From Neofusicoccum parvum (lineage: Eukaryota; Ascomycota; Dothideomycetes; Botryosphaeriales; Botryosphaeriaceae), in NCBI GenBank assembly GCA_020912385.1, contig CP087218.1:248001-312000 (forward strand): 64,000 nucleotides of DNA. Reading direction: 5' to 3'. The notes beneath the pieces are model-generated. The model was not told the origin of the DNA, did not search any database, and saw only the letters and a list, made by a program, of their open reading frames with translations. The translations under genes were made by a program, and so were the position numbers. Shown piece by piece: positions 45,040 to 58,638 of this stretch (its first letter is position 1; every line of letters starts with the position of its first letter).

Positions 45040-47495
45040 TCAATCGCATACGTCCAAAGTGCCAGCTGTAATCGTATTTCTGGAGGTATCCACGGTCAGC
45101 TTAAGCCCACTGTGTATACCGCCTTCATACTGCATATATTGCCCGTCTGAATGAAATGTCAGCAAACCGATTAATCAAAACTGAGGAAGAGCTGGGCGAT
45201 ACTTACTGGCTTCTCTCTGAGCACCGACCACGCCAAACACATCCGCCAGGACACCCATAGAGTAGTATTTGTACGTCGCGATGTTTGGCTTGTCTTCGTA
45301 TAGGGTGATGGAGAAGTGGTAGTACTCGGATCCATACCAATAGAGGCCCATCTTCCAGTCGAAAACAACGGCGCGGTGGCCAGTGGGGCCAGAGATCTCA
45401 TACGAAATACTGTACCCGGGTCCCCAAGGGTATCCGTAGAGGAATGCGTGAAACCCAAACAGGGTAGCGTCACCGAAGCCATAGTCGAAAAGGGGAAGCC
45501 CCTCGCCCCAGTAAGGGGACGAGTCAGCGTAGTTCCAACCAAGGAGACCCGAAGAAGACATGACAAGCTTGTTACTGGTGACTCCATATGCCGTGACGCT
45601 GAAAGGGAGATTCATCTCGTAGGTCGCCCAATAGAAGGGTCCCCATGCACCGGAGGCGAATGTGGTTAGGCTCGCTCCCGGAACAACACAGGACGTGACT
45701 GTTGGACCAGCGGCGACGGTTGTTGATGTGGTAGTCACAGTGGTAGTCGTCAAAGGAGTTGGCGCAGCGGTAACGCTCGTTACCGTGGAGGTCCCAGTGG
45801 CAACTCGAGAGCACGCAGCGGAGATCTTGGCGGGAGACCACGCAGTGATGGAGGCCGGGGTTTGTATAGCACGTTTCGCGTTGGTATGGCTAGAGGTGGC
45901 TGGATGGGAAGGCAGCGTGGCGTTGTTGGCCGGCAGTGTCGTTTTCACGGTGACGGTGGACACATCAATGCTGTAGGCACTACCGGAGGGAGTAGATGCT
46001 GCGGAGTCCTGTCTCTTGAACACCTCACGCGACCTCGTAATCGTTACAGTCCCGGTGCTGATCGAGGTAACCACATCAGTGCTGGCAGTCGTGTAGACAG
46101 TAGACAGGGCCGGAGTGGTTGTTGAGACGACCGTGGTTGTAGGCTGGGAGTAGCTGATGTACGAAGTGCAGAAGTCGGCGCCCGACGCCTGGAGAAAGCT
46201 CAGATCGGCGTCACAAACGGGCTGGATCTCGGGCCTGGAGTAGAAGAAGCTCATGCTGTAAGTATATTTGGCGCCGATTCCGTCGTTGTATGCGACCGTG
46301 TTGGTGGCATATTTTGCATCCCAGGCAGACGTGTACATGGTACACATCTGACCCTGGACGTACGAGCCAGTGTTATTCGTCATCGTGAGCTGGTAGGTGT
46401 CGAAGGCGGCACACAAAGGCGTATACCCAGAAGATGGAGGGTGAGCGATGTTGTAAGCAGTCTGGGCATCGCAAGCCGCTGCGCACAGGTTGACATCGAA
46501 AGGACCGCTCTGGAATAACTTGTAGCCCATATAAGTCCAAGTGCCTCCGCAGTCGCGTAGAGGAGCTTGCATGGCGGCGTTGTTGAGGTTAAGCGGGTCA
46601 GTCCAGCCGGTGATCTTGCCTCCGATCTTGTTGGACGTGTATGCGTTGGATCCGGCAATGGCAACCTGGAACTTATCACGCCACTGTCCGAAATTGGTCG
46701 CAGTGCTGATATCAAGAGCACTTCCCCAAAAAGAGCATTTGATGTTGGCAAAAGCGGCCGGTTTGTCACAGCCGGCTCCGGGTTCCTGGACCGGGTCACG
46801 CTCGAAATAAATATTGAACGAGAGACACCCTGCCATGCTGCTACACTGGGTAGCGCAAGCATTAACGTCATAGCCATGCTGCAGGACGGTGTAGCCCATG
46901 TAGGCGTCTATGATCAGGTCAGTTTCGCTGTGCGGGAGAGCAGGTGGGCAGGTCACTTACAAGCACTGTTTGCCCCCAGCTGATTCTTGAAATTCTGGTA
47001 GTAGGCAGTCGGAGTCGGAGCATTGTTGGCCACTGAGGCAATGGTAGGATCCTTCGTGAAGCTGTCGGGACTTGACACGTCGACATTGTAATAGTTGGCG
47101 ATGGTCGCCTGGGCATCACAGGCACCGCGCTTTTGGAGTTCACCCAAGTCGCGTCTAACAGCAGTTCCGGTGGGAGTTGCCGTGTTGCCATCGTTGGCAG
47201 CACCATCACCAGCAGCGTTCATGGCGATGGTGGTAACCGCCGGGAAAACGCTGAGTGGTGTCTCGCTTTGGGCGGCAGCAACCGCAGCAATTGCTGTTGG
47301 CGTAGCATACGGAATGACCTGCGAGAGAAGGCCATCAAGGGTGGAGTAGGTCGGAACCTCCACATCAGCCAAAAAGTCGAGGGGCAGAGCGTCGGGAGTC
47401 GGATTGACGTTGGCCGGGGTGTCGGTCGAGACGGTGGTAACAGGTGCCGCAGCAGCCAACCCTGCAATTAGGGGGAAGAAGACAGAAGAATGCAT
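45040..47495 (-). CDS. Large secreted, Kex2-processed cell-surface protein (780 aa)
   Basis: Exons are 47495-46961, 46907-45207 and 45146-45040; the introns are 53 and 60 bp. The last exon is supported by a GTAAGT donor, a GCTGAC branch-like site and an in-frame CAG junction, and adds 35 residues. There is a signal peptide of about 18 residues (FFPLIAGLAAAAPV), then a pro-region with dibasic Kex2-type sites at RR 114-115 and KR 122-123. Two related Cys-rich modules (GYTVLQHGYDVNACATQC and GYKLFQSGPFDVNLCAAAC) resemble PAN/apple-like repeats. A Thr/Val-rich stalk follows, then a compact aromatic C-terminal domain (GPFYWATYEMNLPF, then GYPWGPGYSISYEI). I infer a wall-associated or adhesive protein; I cannot name the family. 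Confidence 0.83.
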
Positions 47496-49600
47496 TGCCG
47501 ATCAAGTGAGGAAGTGAAGCTGATGGGGTCGATTGATGGCTCTAGCAGACACCTTCTTATAGAGAGGATCGGCGAGGATAGCTTCAGCTCTCAGGGCCTT
47601 GTTTGATTGCTACGACCTGGAGCCACTCTCGCCACATTTCAGCCCCATCGGCTCATGAACAGCGCTTTCGGTATCCCCCGTTGGTGTGAACGTGGAGTTC
47701 ATGAGCTGTGGAGGCCTGATGGTCCAGCGCCAAGGCTGACCAGTGAGGTCTGGATCCGCTAGGCTGGCTAAGCGCAAGATGCCACCGAGAGCCGCTGAAA
47801 GATGGCAGCACACAGAGAGGTGCTGTGTTAGATTGAGCGTATGAAGAGTGTAAGGCACCTGAACGTGGACTTGACCTGTCCATCTGGATGGGCGCGTGCC
47901 TTCATTTTACACCAAAACTGTCCGGATGAGGTCCTCAAGTATCCGCCAGCAAGCTTCAGTTTAGTTGATACTGTTCATTTCTTTGCTACCAACTGTGATT
48001 CAAAGCCACAAGCTTCCGCCAAGAGGAGCACTTTGTGGAGATCCTGGTGTCTTGGGAAGCCACGCGGGGCTCCACGATGCGCCTATAGTTCCCATGATTA
48101 CCAGAGCACTTTGCCAAATGCGGCCAATGAAGCCAACGTGCAACCAGACAGCGACGCCCCGAAGCGAAGCTACCGGGTATTTCACTGCTTGGTACGGGCA
48201 GAGTCTCATGAGCAAGTTGCAACCGAAACCAGGCACAAGATAGCATCCAGGTCCATTGTGGCTCAGGGACTGCCGCTGTTAGCGGCCGCATTGACAGCCG
48301 GAGAAAAGAAGCTTGACCGGTAATGGGCCGCTAGAAAGACAAGCTTCAGCCTGAAATGGAGACTGCGGCTGTGGTCGCCACATCTTCTCACCAGAAATAT
48401 TCAGGTCCTCCGTCGCTCCGCCCAAGAACCCACGCCGCCCATATTCACCTCAAGCTCCAAGTTGCTCCAAGTGGCCAACACCGTCCCGTTGAGCATAGAA
48501 TATTCGACAATTTTGCGGGCAGTGTTTGTCTGGAATCCGAATCCGAGAGGCCGGAGGGTCCATGGCTCTAGAAGCGAAGGCTGCTGGCGGCGTTGAGGCT
48601 AAATTCCGACCGTCGAGACCTCGTACCACCGAAAAGTCACATGTGGCGAGAACGACCCCTCCGGGCCACATAGCTGGTCTGCTCTTGAATGTATGTATAG
48701 AAAACTGGGAGAATGCTTTTCGTAGCATGATTTCACCTCTATTCTTTGAGAACTCTGTTTGATGATTTCTCGATTGTCCCATATCAGATCAGCGGCAGAG
48801 TGTGCTGTCGGAAAGGGCGCGGGTGTAGCACGTGGGGGGGCTGAGCGTACCAAAGTTCTCGCCGTTTTCAGGGCTTCGCTTGCGGTTCATTCCGCGCCAA
48901 AGCAGCTCCAAAGCTGAACTGCTTGTACGAGTATTGCTTAAGGGTGCCAAGAGTAGACGGTGACTCCGAAGGAAGGCTAGACACAGATAAGTACTAAAAG
49001 ACCCTGTTGCCAAGTCTCTACACAGGCTATGCCCTCCTACCTTACTTGTGAGATGTGGTAGTTGAATTCGTTATGCTTATCCTGAGGAATTTCAAGTGGC
49101 AAGGGAGGTCTGTGTGCAGTATTGAGTGCCTAGAAGCAATGATGAGCAATTTAGAGCCTCAATTGTGTATACCTTAGCCTTCAGGGACGTCAAGATTGAA
49201 TAACATGGGAAGTAAGAAGCCGTGGCATTGGGAAGCTCTTTTCGAATCTACCACAGCTGTAACTTCGTACCTGTGAAGAAGCTCGAACGTCCAAGAAAAC
49301 AATTCAAAGGAGCTAGTATATTAAGTCACTTTGAAAGATTGTAGACAGCCGTGCTACCCAACACGTTGCTTCAGAGCTAAATGAGCGCCGAGGGATTGAT
49401 CTCAACTCTAATCGAGGCTTGTGGCTATGTGTGAAAGCACAACAGCAACACACATCCCTCTTGAATCCCGAGTCCTTCAAAACTGTCTCATCTCGACCTC
49501 TGCTCCTTATTCACCAGTACCAGTCGCGACAATGGGTAGGAACAAGCATCCGATGAACTCTCAGCCGTGACAGACAAGCACCATAGCTGGCGCAAAATCT
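47496..49600. other. Gene-free region, part 1
   Basis: The first about 150 bp are the promoter of the secreted-protein gene. The rest has mixed composition with short frames only, none with a family signature, splice pattern or codon bias that I trust. Confidence 0.5.
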
Positions 49601-52600
49601 TACCATATTAAACTGCTACAAAGTATATTCCTCCGGCCAATCCCTTACGTATCACACCATCCTCTCGCCACCTCGACATGTACAAAGCCGAGGGTCGAGA
49701 ATCGTGAGCACCGTAGAGGCACGCATATCCCTGTCACAATTCCCGTTTCCCCGATTCTCGCCCCCCACACCCATCCGCCCAGCCGCCCGACGTGCCGCAG
49801 CCGCTGCCGCGGCCGCCGCCACAGTCGACGACAACCAAGCTGCACAAACACGAGCAAGCAATCTCGGGTAGAGAAAACCACCGTCCCAAACACCAGCCTC
49901 CAGCCCTCTTTGCGTGCCCGCCCTTCTTTCACCCGAGATATCTCCACATCGCTCGCATAACACCGCATCAAAAGAAAATATTCTGACATCAATTAAGCCA
50001 AGGCGGCGCGCGCCGCCCCGCTCACACGCCGTACCGCATGAACTGTATGTACGTACCACCTTGCACGAAACGCTTGCCTTACCGCATCCCGGACAGACGC
50101 GTAGCGGGCCGCAAAAGAAATTAACCATCCCGACCACTCGTGGGCAATTGAAGCATTCATTCGGACGCAGAAGTACTTCAATTCAACCACCAAAGCCACC
50201 GGGATGAATGCCTCAATGACCCATACAGGCAACCTGCTTACCAGACAGTTGGCCCATTCCGTCAGCCAGGGCGTCTCCCCCTGTCCATCCACATCTCTCG
50301 CGCCCCGCCGCACTGCAGCGAGGACCCAGAGGACGAGAGACGAGGAGAAGAAACCGAGAAACCCACCACGGTGCCTCCGCTGCCCGCAGCCGCCGTCGGT
50401 CGGACTGATCGACATCTGCCCATCTTCCCTGCTTACCGTCGACGCAGCGCGGACCAAAAGCAGGGCCTGGGGCCAGCCCGCCCGGCCAGCCCGGCACCGC
50501 ACAAATCCTGCGCCACGCCCTGCTGCCCCGCTGGATTCGGCAACGGAGCCGATGCCGGCCGCCCCTCCCCGACCAAAACCCACCTCCTCTGCTTTTCATG
50601 CGCCGTGCGCCGCACGCGCGATGACAGGGCCTTGAGCTCTTGAACCCTGCAGCGGGCAGGCGGCGACGATGCGCGCGCAGAAAGGGAGAGGAAAAGCACA
50701 GTCCTGTCAGTAGTGGACAGGGGCTAAAAAAAAAAAAAAAAAGAAACGAACGTAAAACCGCAAAGGGAGGTTTTATACACAGCTTCGGTATCGGAGTTGA
50801 AGACCGCGTCCGCGCGGGAAGATGGCTCTGTCACATGCAACCGGCACGCAAGAAAAAGCCGTTTATGTCCGGGCAGCGGATGGGTCTGAGTTGCCGAGTT
50901 GTCTCGGCTGCAGCGCCGCCGCACCCTCGCGATTCCACAAAAAAAAAGAAAACAAAAAAAAAACCGGTGCGGATCGACTACAGATCGTCCGTGGGAGCGG
51001 GAGATCCGCGGCCGTCGCGCTAAAAACGGCACGCATCGGTGATGGAGGGTGGGCCGTGTTGGATGTGCGTGACGGAGCGGTTTGTCGTCGGAAGGGCAAT
51101 GAGAAAAGGTGAGCAGAACGGAAGCTGTGGATGGGGGAACGTGGAGAAGGCTGGGAGGGAAAATCGGGACCCCCCGCTTCTGCGGAGAGACGAGACGCGG
51201 AAGGCGCGATGAGCGTGGTGTGGTGTGGTTTGGTCTTGTGATTGGCAGGCATAGGGCGGGTGGGAGTTCGGCCTACCATGCCGGCGGGTACGCGAATGGA
51301 CTCGGGTTGTGGTGTTTAGCAGGCTGGACCGGGGCGTTCGAGGCAGGATTCGATGTGTGTGGAGGCGTGTCCGTGGTTGGTGAAATATCGCGCGGCGAGG
51401 CGCAGGTTCGCGCCGCGCGTTGTTGGCCAATGGGACAGGGGTTAAGGGTGGGAATCGATATGCAGTGCGTAAGACACGAGCTTATCTGCAGGCCATTTCT
51501 CTGGGGCGCGTTGACGGTTGTGTATGCGGCGGGGCTGAGGCTGGCGCGGCAAAAGGTTTAACAACAAAAGCCGGAGTGAGAAGGAAGAAAAGCCTGGAAC
51601 TTCTCGTGTATGTATGTGCATGTGTGGGGAGAGAACGCGAACAATGCGGAGGTATGTATGTCTATCTGTGGCAACCCCGTGTCTGCGTAACGTGTTCGTT
51701 GCAGATACATACATGTTTGACCTTTGCCCGACCGTCACTGCCGCGTGTCCTTTGTGCTACGTGTGGCGTAGGCTGCAGTGCTGCGCTGTCGCGAAGAGCC
51801 GAGCCGTGAGCGCAATGATAGGTATGTGCCGGTCCTGCGTCCGTCCTGCTGATGCTGTGGGACTTCCCCATGCCGAGCGCTTCTGCATCGCATCTTGCTT
51901 GCTGGAGGTATATGCGCCTGAAATGGGAAGGACGAGACGCTGCTCTGTTGTCGACTTGGATATATATTGGTCTGTTATAGGTCTGAAGTGGCGGGGAAAT
52001 CACGAAGAATGCCCCATTCCTGTTGCCCTCTTTTGCCTCGTCTGCTTCCCCGGTCTTGTCTGCGGAGATGCGTGCAAATTAAATCCAGCTCTGCTGATTC
52101 GTTGTCGCTAGAAGCCGAAGGGTTTCATACGGCGCACTTAGCAAGCGACGCTACACGGCATCAAGCAACAGCGGTGGCTTGCAGTTGTAGACAGCGTTTG
52201 AATTTCTCAGCTGGAGAGGCACATGTGAAATACAACGACAGGAAGATCGGCAAGGACACAGTAAAGAGGATGATCCTGCTGCAGTCAAAAAGTACCTTAT
52301 GAGGTCATCTAGGAGATGCTTAGATCATGTTATCGATTGCCACGAATCTGAGATAATGAGATCTCCCCAGAAGAATCGGAAAATCGAAAAAGAATCGGGA
52401 AATTCAAGACAACCTCGAGGATACTTGTCCATTATGAATGTACAATATACTTAACGCGTAGATCCGCTATTGTCAGGGCCGATTCTGTGCATGAAGACTA
52501 AGGAAAGTGTGTTGCTACACAGCATAAATCGATAAGAGTATCCGGATTCATTGGCCGAATGATAATGATAAGCATGCGAAGAAATCTGGAAGAATGATTA

Positions 52601-53000
52601 GTGACGGTCCATTTTGACACACTTCTTCAGCTCCAGCGACTGGAGAGAGTCTGTATGAGCTGCTTAATTGCACGCGCGCCTAGAACGACAACTGACAAGA
52701 AGATTTGCTGTAGCCACCAATCGGCCGAATCATCATTTTCAGAGGGAGATGATAGCCACCACGTATGTATGTGCAGGATGCATCGGATGCAAGTCTGATT
52801 CTAGCGGTGGAAGGAATCTGCAGGTTGAGATCGACGTGAAGAAAAACGCCGCAAAACGTTCATGAGAATGGGCGAGTGAACATGCTCAACTGATTTCCAG
52901 CGTGACCATCCCTTTATGCAGGTGGAATATCCAGCATTGGTTCCGGACAATTGAGCCGACGCCTCCTCCACACCGCTTGAAGCTCGCTCTTCTGCGTCGT
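49601..53000. other. Gene-free region, part 2, with homopolymer and short-repeat tracts
   Basis: Visible tracts are GCC/CCG-rich sequence at 49785-49825, an A17 run at 50726-50742, A9/A10 runs near 50939-50962 and TATGTATG-type repeats at 51608-51720. Several 100-150-codon frames overlap on both strands, as expected in GC-rich non-coding DNA. No gene can be supported. Confidence 0.5.
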
Positions 53001-56000
53001 CTTTCTGCTGCTTGAATGGACCTAGTGTAGGGTTTTCACCTCGGAACTGTCTCTATGTTGCTGTCCTGTCTGGTCTTTCCAGGATCGGAAAGTGTGGCAT
53101 TGCGCAGTTGAATGCGCGGAAACGTACGTTGCCTTTCTTGCCGGTCGGAACTTGGTCTGACGATTGATCCGTCCGAACACGAAACCAGAAATCGGTAGAA
53201 AAGACTGGTAGGACCTACCTCCCCTGATGTTCGCCCAACTTCGCAACAGATGAGGCATGCCGCACAACTGACTTCTAACTTGCCCGTCGAGACACCTCTT
53301 CGTATCACTCTCCCGAAGGCCATCAAACAGACGGATGATTCAGGGCTTTGACCTTCCGTAATAGGGGCATAGAAAAGGACCGAGACTTACCGTCTCTCCT
53401 GAATTTGTTCAGCTGCCGCGGGGAAAGGAAATGCGGCTAACGTTCTTGGAGGAAACGCATTCCTCTCCGATATCGAATTTCTGCGTTCGAGCCGCATGAT
53501 GGTTGCTGCAAGAATCGGAACATTCCTTAGATGAACATTGGGGAAGTGATGCACTGGCTGTTTTGGTTGGCCAGTTGCCACGGAGACTGCCAATGGTACC
53601 GGTACATTGAGGTCTGTGCGAGCAAATTATTGCTCGGAGGTCGAGCGTTCCGAGTGATATCGCATCCAATTCCCGAATTCAGTTACGCAGCGACCGCCCG
53701 AAATCCTTCAAAAGCCCTGAAGAAATTAATGCCCGTGGTAGCCTGACGGACATCGTGTGGCTGGAAAATTAGGGTTGAGCATCGTTTGACATCCGTGTTG
53801 TGGAGAGACTAAAAAGTATGTGAGCCTCCAAGCGAGTCTCGTAAGTAGTCTAGGCCTAGGTCAGGGGGGAGCTGTCGACTGCGGGAAGTGAGGAGATAGG
53901 AAACCAAAGCGGCAGAAATTGAGACGGAATGTATGGTGGGTGGCTGCAGGAATATTAGAAAGCTGAGACAGGTGGTTTGCCGTCTCGTGGACGCAGGCGC
54001 CGCGTGGTTATGCATTGTCATCAACTGTCCACGGGACCGTACCTCTCTCTTCCAATAAAGCTTGGTTTAAATCATGCAGTGCGGAGAGACGGCCAGTCAA
54101 TCCGCAGAATTACTCTGAGAGGCAATCCGCAAATGCAGAAGCATGCAAGCATTCTCGTCGAACTGTTGGTAGTAGCCGCGCGATAGAGAGTTAGACGCTG
54201 CATGTTTAATCAATGGTCGACAAGTTGCGCCTCACTGAAATAGCGATCGTCGAATGAAAACCAACGACGTGAAAGAGCACCGAACATGTGCTTGGCTATG
54301 CGAAAATCTCCGTCCCCGCATCTAATTTTGTTCCCCAAGGAGGACGGGAGATCCATGTCCCGGCTAGGCGCAGCATTCTGGACGCTGAGTAAGAGGCGCC
54401 CAGGCACTCGGCATTGTCTCACAGCATATAGAAGATACTGCGGTGCGCCCAGACATATCAGGTCCAGGACAACAATTCTTCCGGGTTTGAAGCATGCCAC
54501 TACGCAGAGCTCTGTAAGGAATAAGGCTGACTGCAAGTGGGCAGCAGGCTTCCAGACGCTAATGCCGACTAAAGGGGCCTCGGGACTATGCAGGAGAATC
54601 CGATGACCCGTCCAGTGGCCCTCGGTTGCGCTGCTCTGACCCGGCCGGTGGTGTTCTCAGTGCATGCGCTGGTCGTGAAGAAAGTTTGCGGAGACGGAAG
54701 TAGGAGAAAATTCTGCATGCAAGAGGTTTGTCATGCAGCTCAGCTCAGATTAACCAGCTTCTTTCCAATCGGCGCGAGGCGGAGCTCGGCGCCGAAAGCC
54801 AGGCAGAGACACGAGGTGAGACTGACAGCGAAGCAGCGTGTCCTCATGACCGCCTTCGCGGAAAAGGCTGCTTGAAGTTTAATCGGTGTGAGGTGGCTGC
54901 GAACAACAAGAGATCGACTGAAAAGCGGTCAAGTGATCCGTTGCACGACACCGAAGCGGAAATGCACGAGAGGCCTAATGTTTCACGGGCGGACTGTGAA
55001 GTCAAATGCGGCTGGCGGAGGCCATCGAAATTCTGGAGAAGGCGAGCGAAGGATGTGAAACGGCATGCTGCTAGTCATTTGGCAGCGCTTGCGGAGAACG
55101 GGGCGCAGCTGTCCGCCGCAAGCAAAGGCGGGGTAGCTGAGCTGGGTGGATACCGCGAGAGCGTCGACAACCATGGCCGGCTCGACCACCACCACACGAT
55201 GGTTTTCGAAAGAGGGGAACGACGTTTCGAAACGAGTTGTTCACCTCAGACTGCCAGGTCGCGCTCTCGGTCTAGGCCCAAAGAATGCAAGCGGTCCAGG
55301 GTTGAATGCACACGAACCAGTCACCCAGTGGTCGGAATGCCGGGAAGTGGCGCTAGCCCGTCCTGGAGTGAGGGGATGCGAGGCTGGAAAGTTTAATCGG
55401 CGAGGAGCGCTATCCAAACAGTGAGGCGGAGGTTGATCCGAGTCAGCGTGGATTGCGCTTTCCGAAGACGACGACATTCCTTATTCAGGGAGGCCCGCTG
55501 TGGAAGGTTTGATGCGTAGCGGAGGCCTTCGGGGCAGCACAGCTCCGCGGGCCGGCAGGGCAGCGGCTCTGGAGAAGAGCATCGAAGGGCCAAGGGAGCG
55601 CTCGGCAAAGAGAACACCCGTCCATCCATGCCTTCCGGCCGGCATCTACAGAAGCGGAATGGCCGAGGTGGCCACTTCCCACGGGATGGCATGAGAATGA
55701 TATCGCCGCCAGCAAGATTGCCCCCTCAACAGTTGGACGGCCAGCGGCACGGGAGACCCAATTGAAGGTCCAGGCGGCATCGCCCCCGGGCCGACCCCGC
55801 CCGGCGTTGCCGTTCAGAGGCCGCGCAGTGACTTTCATGTGGATCCGGCGGACGGCCAAACAGGTGGAAAGGGCGAGGAAAAGCGGGCTGTGGCAGCTTA
55901 TATGCATTGCATGCCATGCATGAGCAAATCCTGCGCAATGACGAGCATCGCCAGGGCGCCACGGGCCCAAACAGGACATTGGCCCTTCGCAATCCCCTCC

Positions 56001-58638
56001 TCTCGTCGCGGCACACCACGGCGCGGGCATTTTGCATCATCATGCTTGGTGACGCTGGCCTGTGATTGCGCGTCTCAACCAAGGGCGGACGGTCCCACAT
56101 GGTCGCCAACGGTGCCGTTCCTTCAGACGTCGATGTCGGGATAACAATAGCTCTTAGCGCCCTGCGGGTGCGCGTAGAGCCTCGCCCGATGCAGACAGGC
56201 GAATCCGGCGCGCTGGAGCAATGGTTCGATGGGCTGCGATTGCGCGGGACGGGCAGCGCGGAGCGGCTGACGGGAACATCGGGGCATTTCGGGCCACGCA
56301 TGTTTGCCGGCAGGGTCGCACCAGCGGACGTGCGACGAGGCAACTGGGCCGGGCGGGAGGACGCAAGAGGCATGGCGAGCAGGTGGCAGAGCGAGCGCGT
56401 ACCGGTACGGCGGGAGGTGAGGATGTCGGCCGGTCGGCTACAGGCCATGTTTGCGGTAGGTGGGCGCGACGCGGAAGCGACGCGGGAAGCTTTTGCGACG
56501 CCTGCTGTGCGACCGAGGGACGCGGGCTGGAATGTGTGGGGTCTGGCACCGTGCTGGCTGGCTCAAAACACCTCGTCCCTCCCTTTCTCGTCGGCGACCG
56601 TAAACAAACGCGGCGGCGACCTCTTGGGCGGAGCATGGGCGTCATCGGCAGCGCGGGAATTTTCCTGAGAGGCTCCGGCTGCGCAGGGTACCCATGGAAC
56701 CCCCCCGGCGCGCGACGCAAGCCTGAGCCTTATCAATGCCAGACGCCGTGTTTCTGGCATAAGGTTTGGACCAGAGCTGCAACGCGCAATCCGCCTCGCT
56801 CCCGTTTTCATAGACGACGGCTGCTAGATATGCACTCGTCGGGTCACATCCCACGCCGCGAGACGCCGTTCTGCTGCGTGCGGGCAGAAGGCCGGCGAGA
56901 TGAACCAGACGCAAATGAGATAAGCTCAAGCCAGCGGCTGCGGAATGATATACCCGCCGCCGCAGGCCCAGGGAATGAGGCGCTAATTGGCGACGCCGCA
57001 GAGCCACAGCGCACCTGCGTCGCCGCGTAGTGCTGATCGAGGGGAGCTGGGGCTTGTTTCGATTGCTAATAGCCGTATCGTGCCAGGCGCGGCCGCAGCG
57101 GACGCCGCCGCGCGCTTCCTACTGGACGCGGCTGAAGATCGAGATGGACCCTCTCCGCGTGCTTAGCGCGCCGTGCAGCGGGAGAGGGCTGTACTGTGTA
57201 CTTGAGGGCTGCGGCGGGGATGACCGCGGAGGGCCATGTCCGGTCAGGACGATCCATGGCGCGAATCAGCGGGCACGCAGGGTGGGAGATATCGCAATCA
57301 CGTTCTCTGTGGAGCGTGAGGTTGTCGAAACGACAGAGGCACGCCATTGGGCGCCAGGATCGCGGAGGCGGAGGTATCTCGATAAACCCCGCATCCGCGC
57401 GCGGACGTCACAGCGCGCGCGCTGGCCTTGGGGCCTGGGGGCATCGAGCAGCCAAGCCGGCCGCGACGAGAGCACGATGGATGTCGCGGCGCGCGGCGCT
57501 GCAGGGCTGAGGCCGCGGCGATATTCTCTAGCGGCGCGCCCCTCGGCCCCTGCGGGCTGCGCGGCCACTGGCTCGCGGTCGCAGAGGCCCAGCCGTTGGC
57601 AGCGGCAGCGAAGATCCGGCGCGGCTGGCGAGCTGCTGCATCAGGGATGAAGCATTCCTTATCGCTGCAGCTGCGCTCGCCACGCTGCACCGCCGTGGGC
57701 CTGTCGAGGGCGCAACGCTCGCAGCGCCCCTTGCCTTGGGCGGCGGCGCGGGGGGCGTGGAGAGGATCGTGGAGGGGCACATCGCTTTGCACAGAGCAGC
57801 GCACGCCTCTCGCGCAGCCGGTGGCGCCAGCGATCGAGACTCGCAACCCCAGCGCCGTTCACCGCACCTGGATCTGCCATGATCCTCGCTGCTGGCAGGC
57901 CGCGCGCGCCTGATTTGCTCTGGCGCGGCTTAGCGGAACCAGCAGCAACGGTAACGGTGACCACCGCGGTGCATGGAGCGCCGATCCTGGCTGTTTTCGC
58001 GCGCCCTGCTAGTTCTTTCGCGCCGCCTCGTCGCCGAATCCTCGCAAAGCCCAGGCCCTACGTGCCGCGACGCACGCCCTCTGCTCTCCACCTGGAGCGC
58101 CTCCACTTCTGAGGCCCCAAGCGCTGCAATTTTACTCTCGCTGCTTCCTGCACAGCACTCCCCCCAGAGCGTCGAATACCTGCTTGCGTTCCGCCCACGC
58201 TGCGCCCTCAAAGCCGCGTCCTTCCCCGCATTGTGCGTGCCGGGCCACCCCAGCGGCGCTCGCCAGCCTCTTCACGACCGGGCCGCTCACAGATCCTTGC
58301 TTATCGAGCGAGGGTCCTCGCTCGCTGTTCCGGCTTCAGTCGACCTTGCCAGAGCGCCCCAGCCTAGTGTCCGCGACTGAGCCGATTCTTCCCTTGGTTC
58401 TTTCCTCTACGCCGACATCATATCTTCGAGCCCACCCGTGGTTGAAAGCCACTCGCAAACCCCCACACCTCAATTCCTGGAGTCCAAGTGTTCTGGTCCA
58501 TGTGGGGTGGCAGCGACTCATAACACCAACGACAGCGTGCAGGCGGAGGGTTTGGAAGGTCCGGCCGAAGAGGTCAAAGCCACGAAGGCGGCCACTGTCA
58601 CCGTCGTTACTGCGGAGACGTCTCACCACCGCGAGACC
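53001..58638. other. Gene-free region, part 3, and upstream region of the Reg1-like gene
   Basis: The base composition rises from balanced (53-54.5 kb) to clearly GC-rich (about 55.5-58.3 kb). A near-palindrome of ATGCAT/GCATGC steps lies at 55901-55922. Long frames in all six phases in the GC-rich part show no known domain. The last several hundred bases are probably the leader and promoter of the gene at 58639. Confidence 0.5.

Noticed and set aside
50726..50742. A17 run as the tail of a retrotransposed element
   Set aside because: There is no open reading frame, target-site duplication or SINE-like head nearby; a simple homopolymer is enough.
54728..55396. Plus-strand frame of 222 codons
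   Set aside because: It has random composition (Arg, Ser, Gly, Ala), no domain and no supporting splice pattern; overlapping frames on the other strand are equally long.
55901..55922. ATGCAT/GCATGC near-palindrome as an attachment site or hairpin RNA
   Set aside because: It is short and imperfect, with no flanking element that would give it a function.
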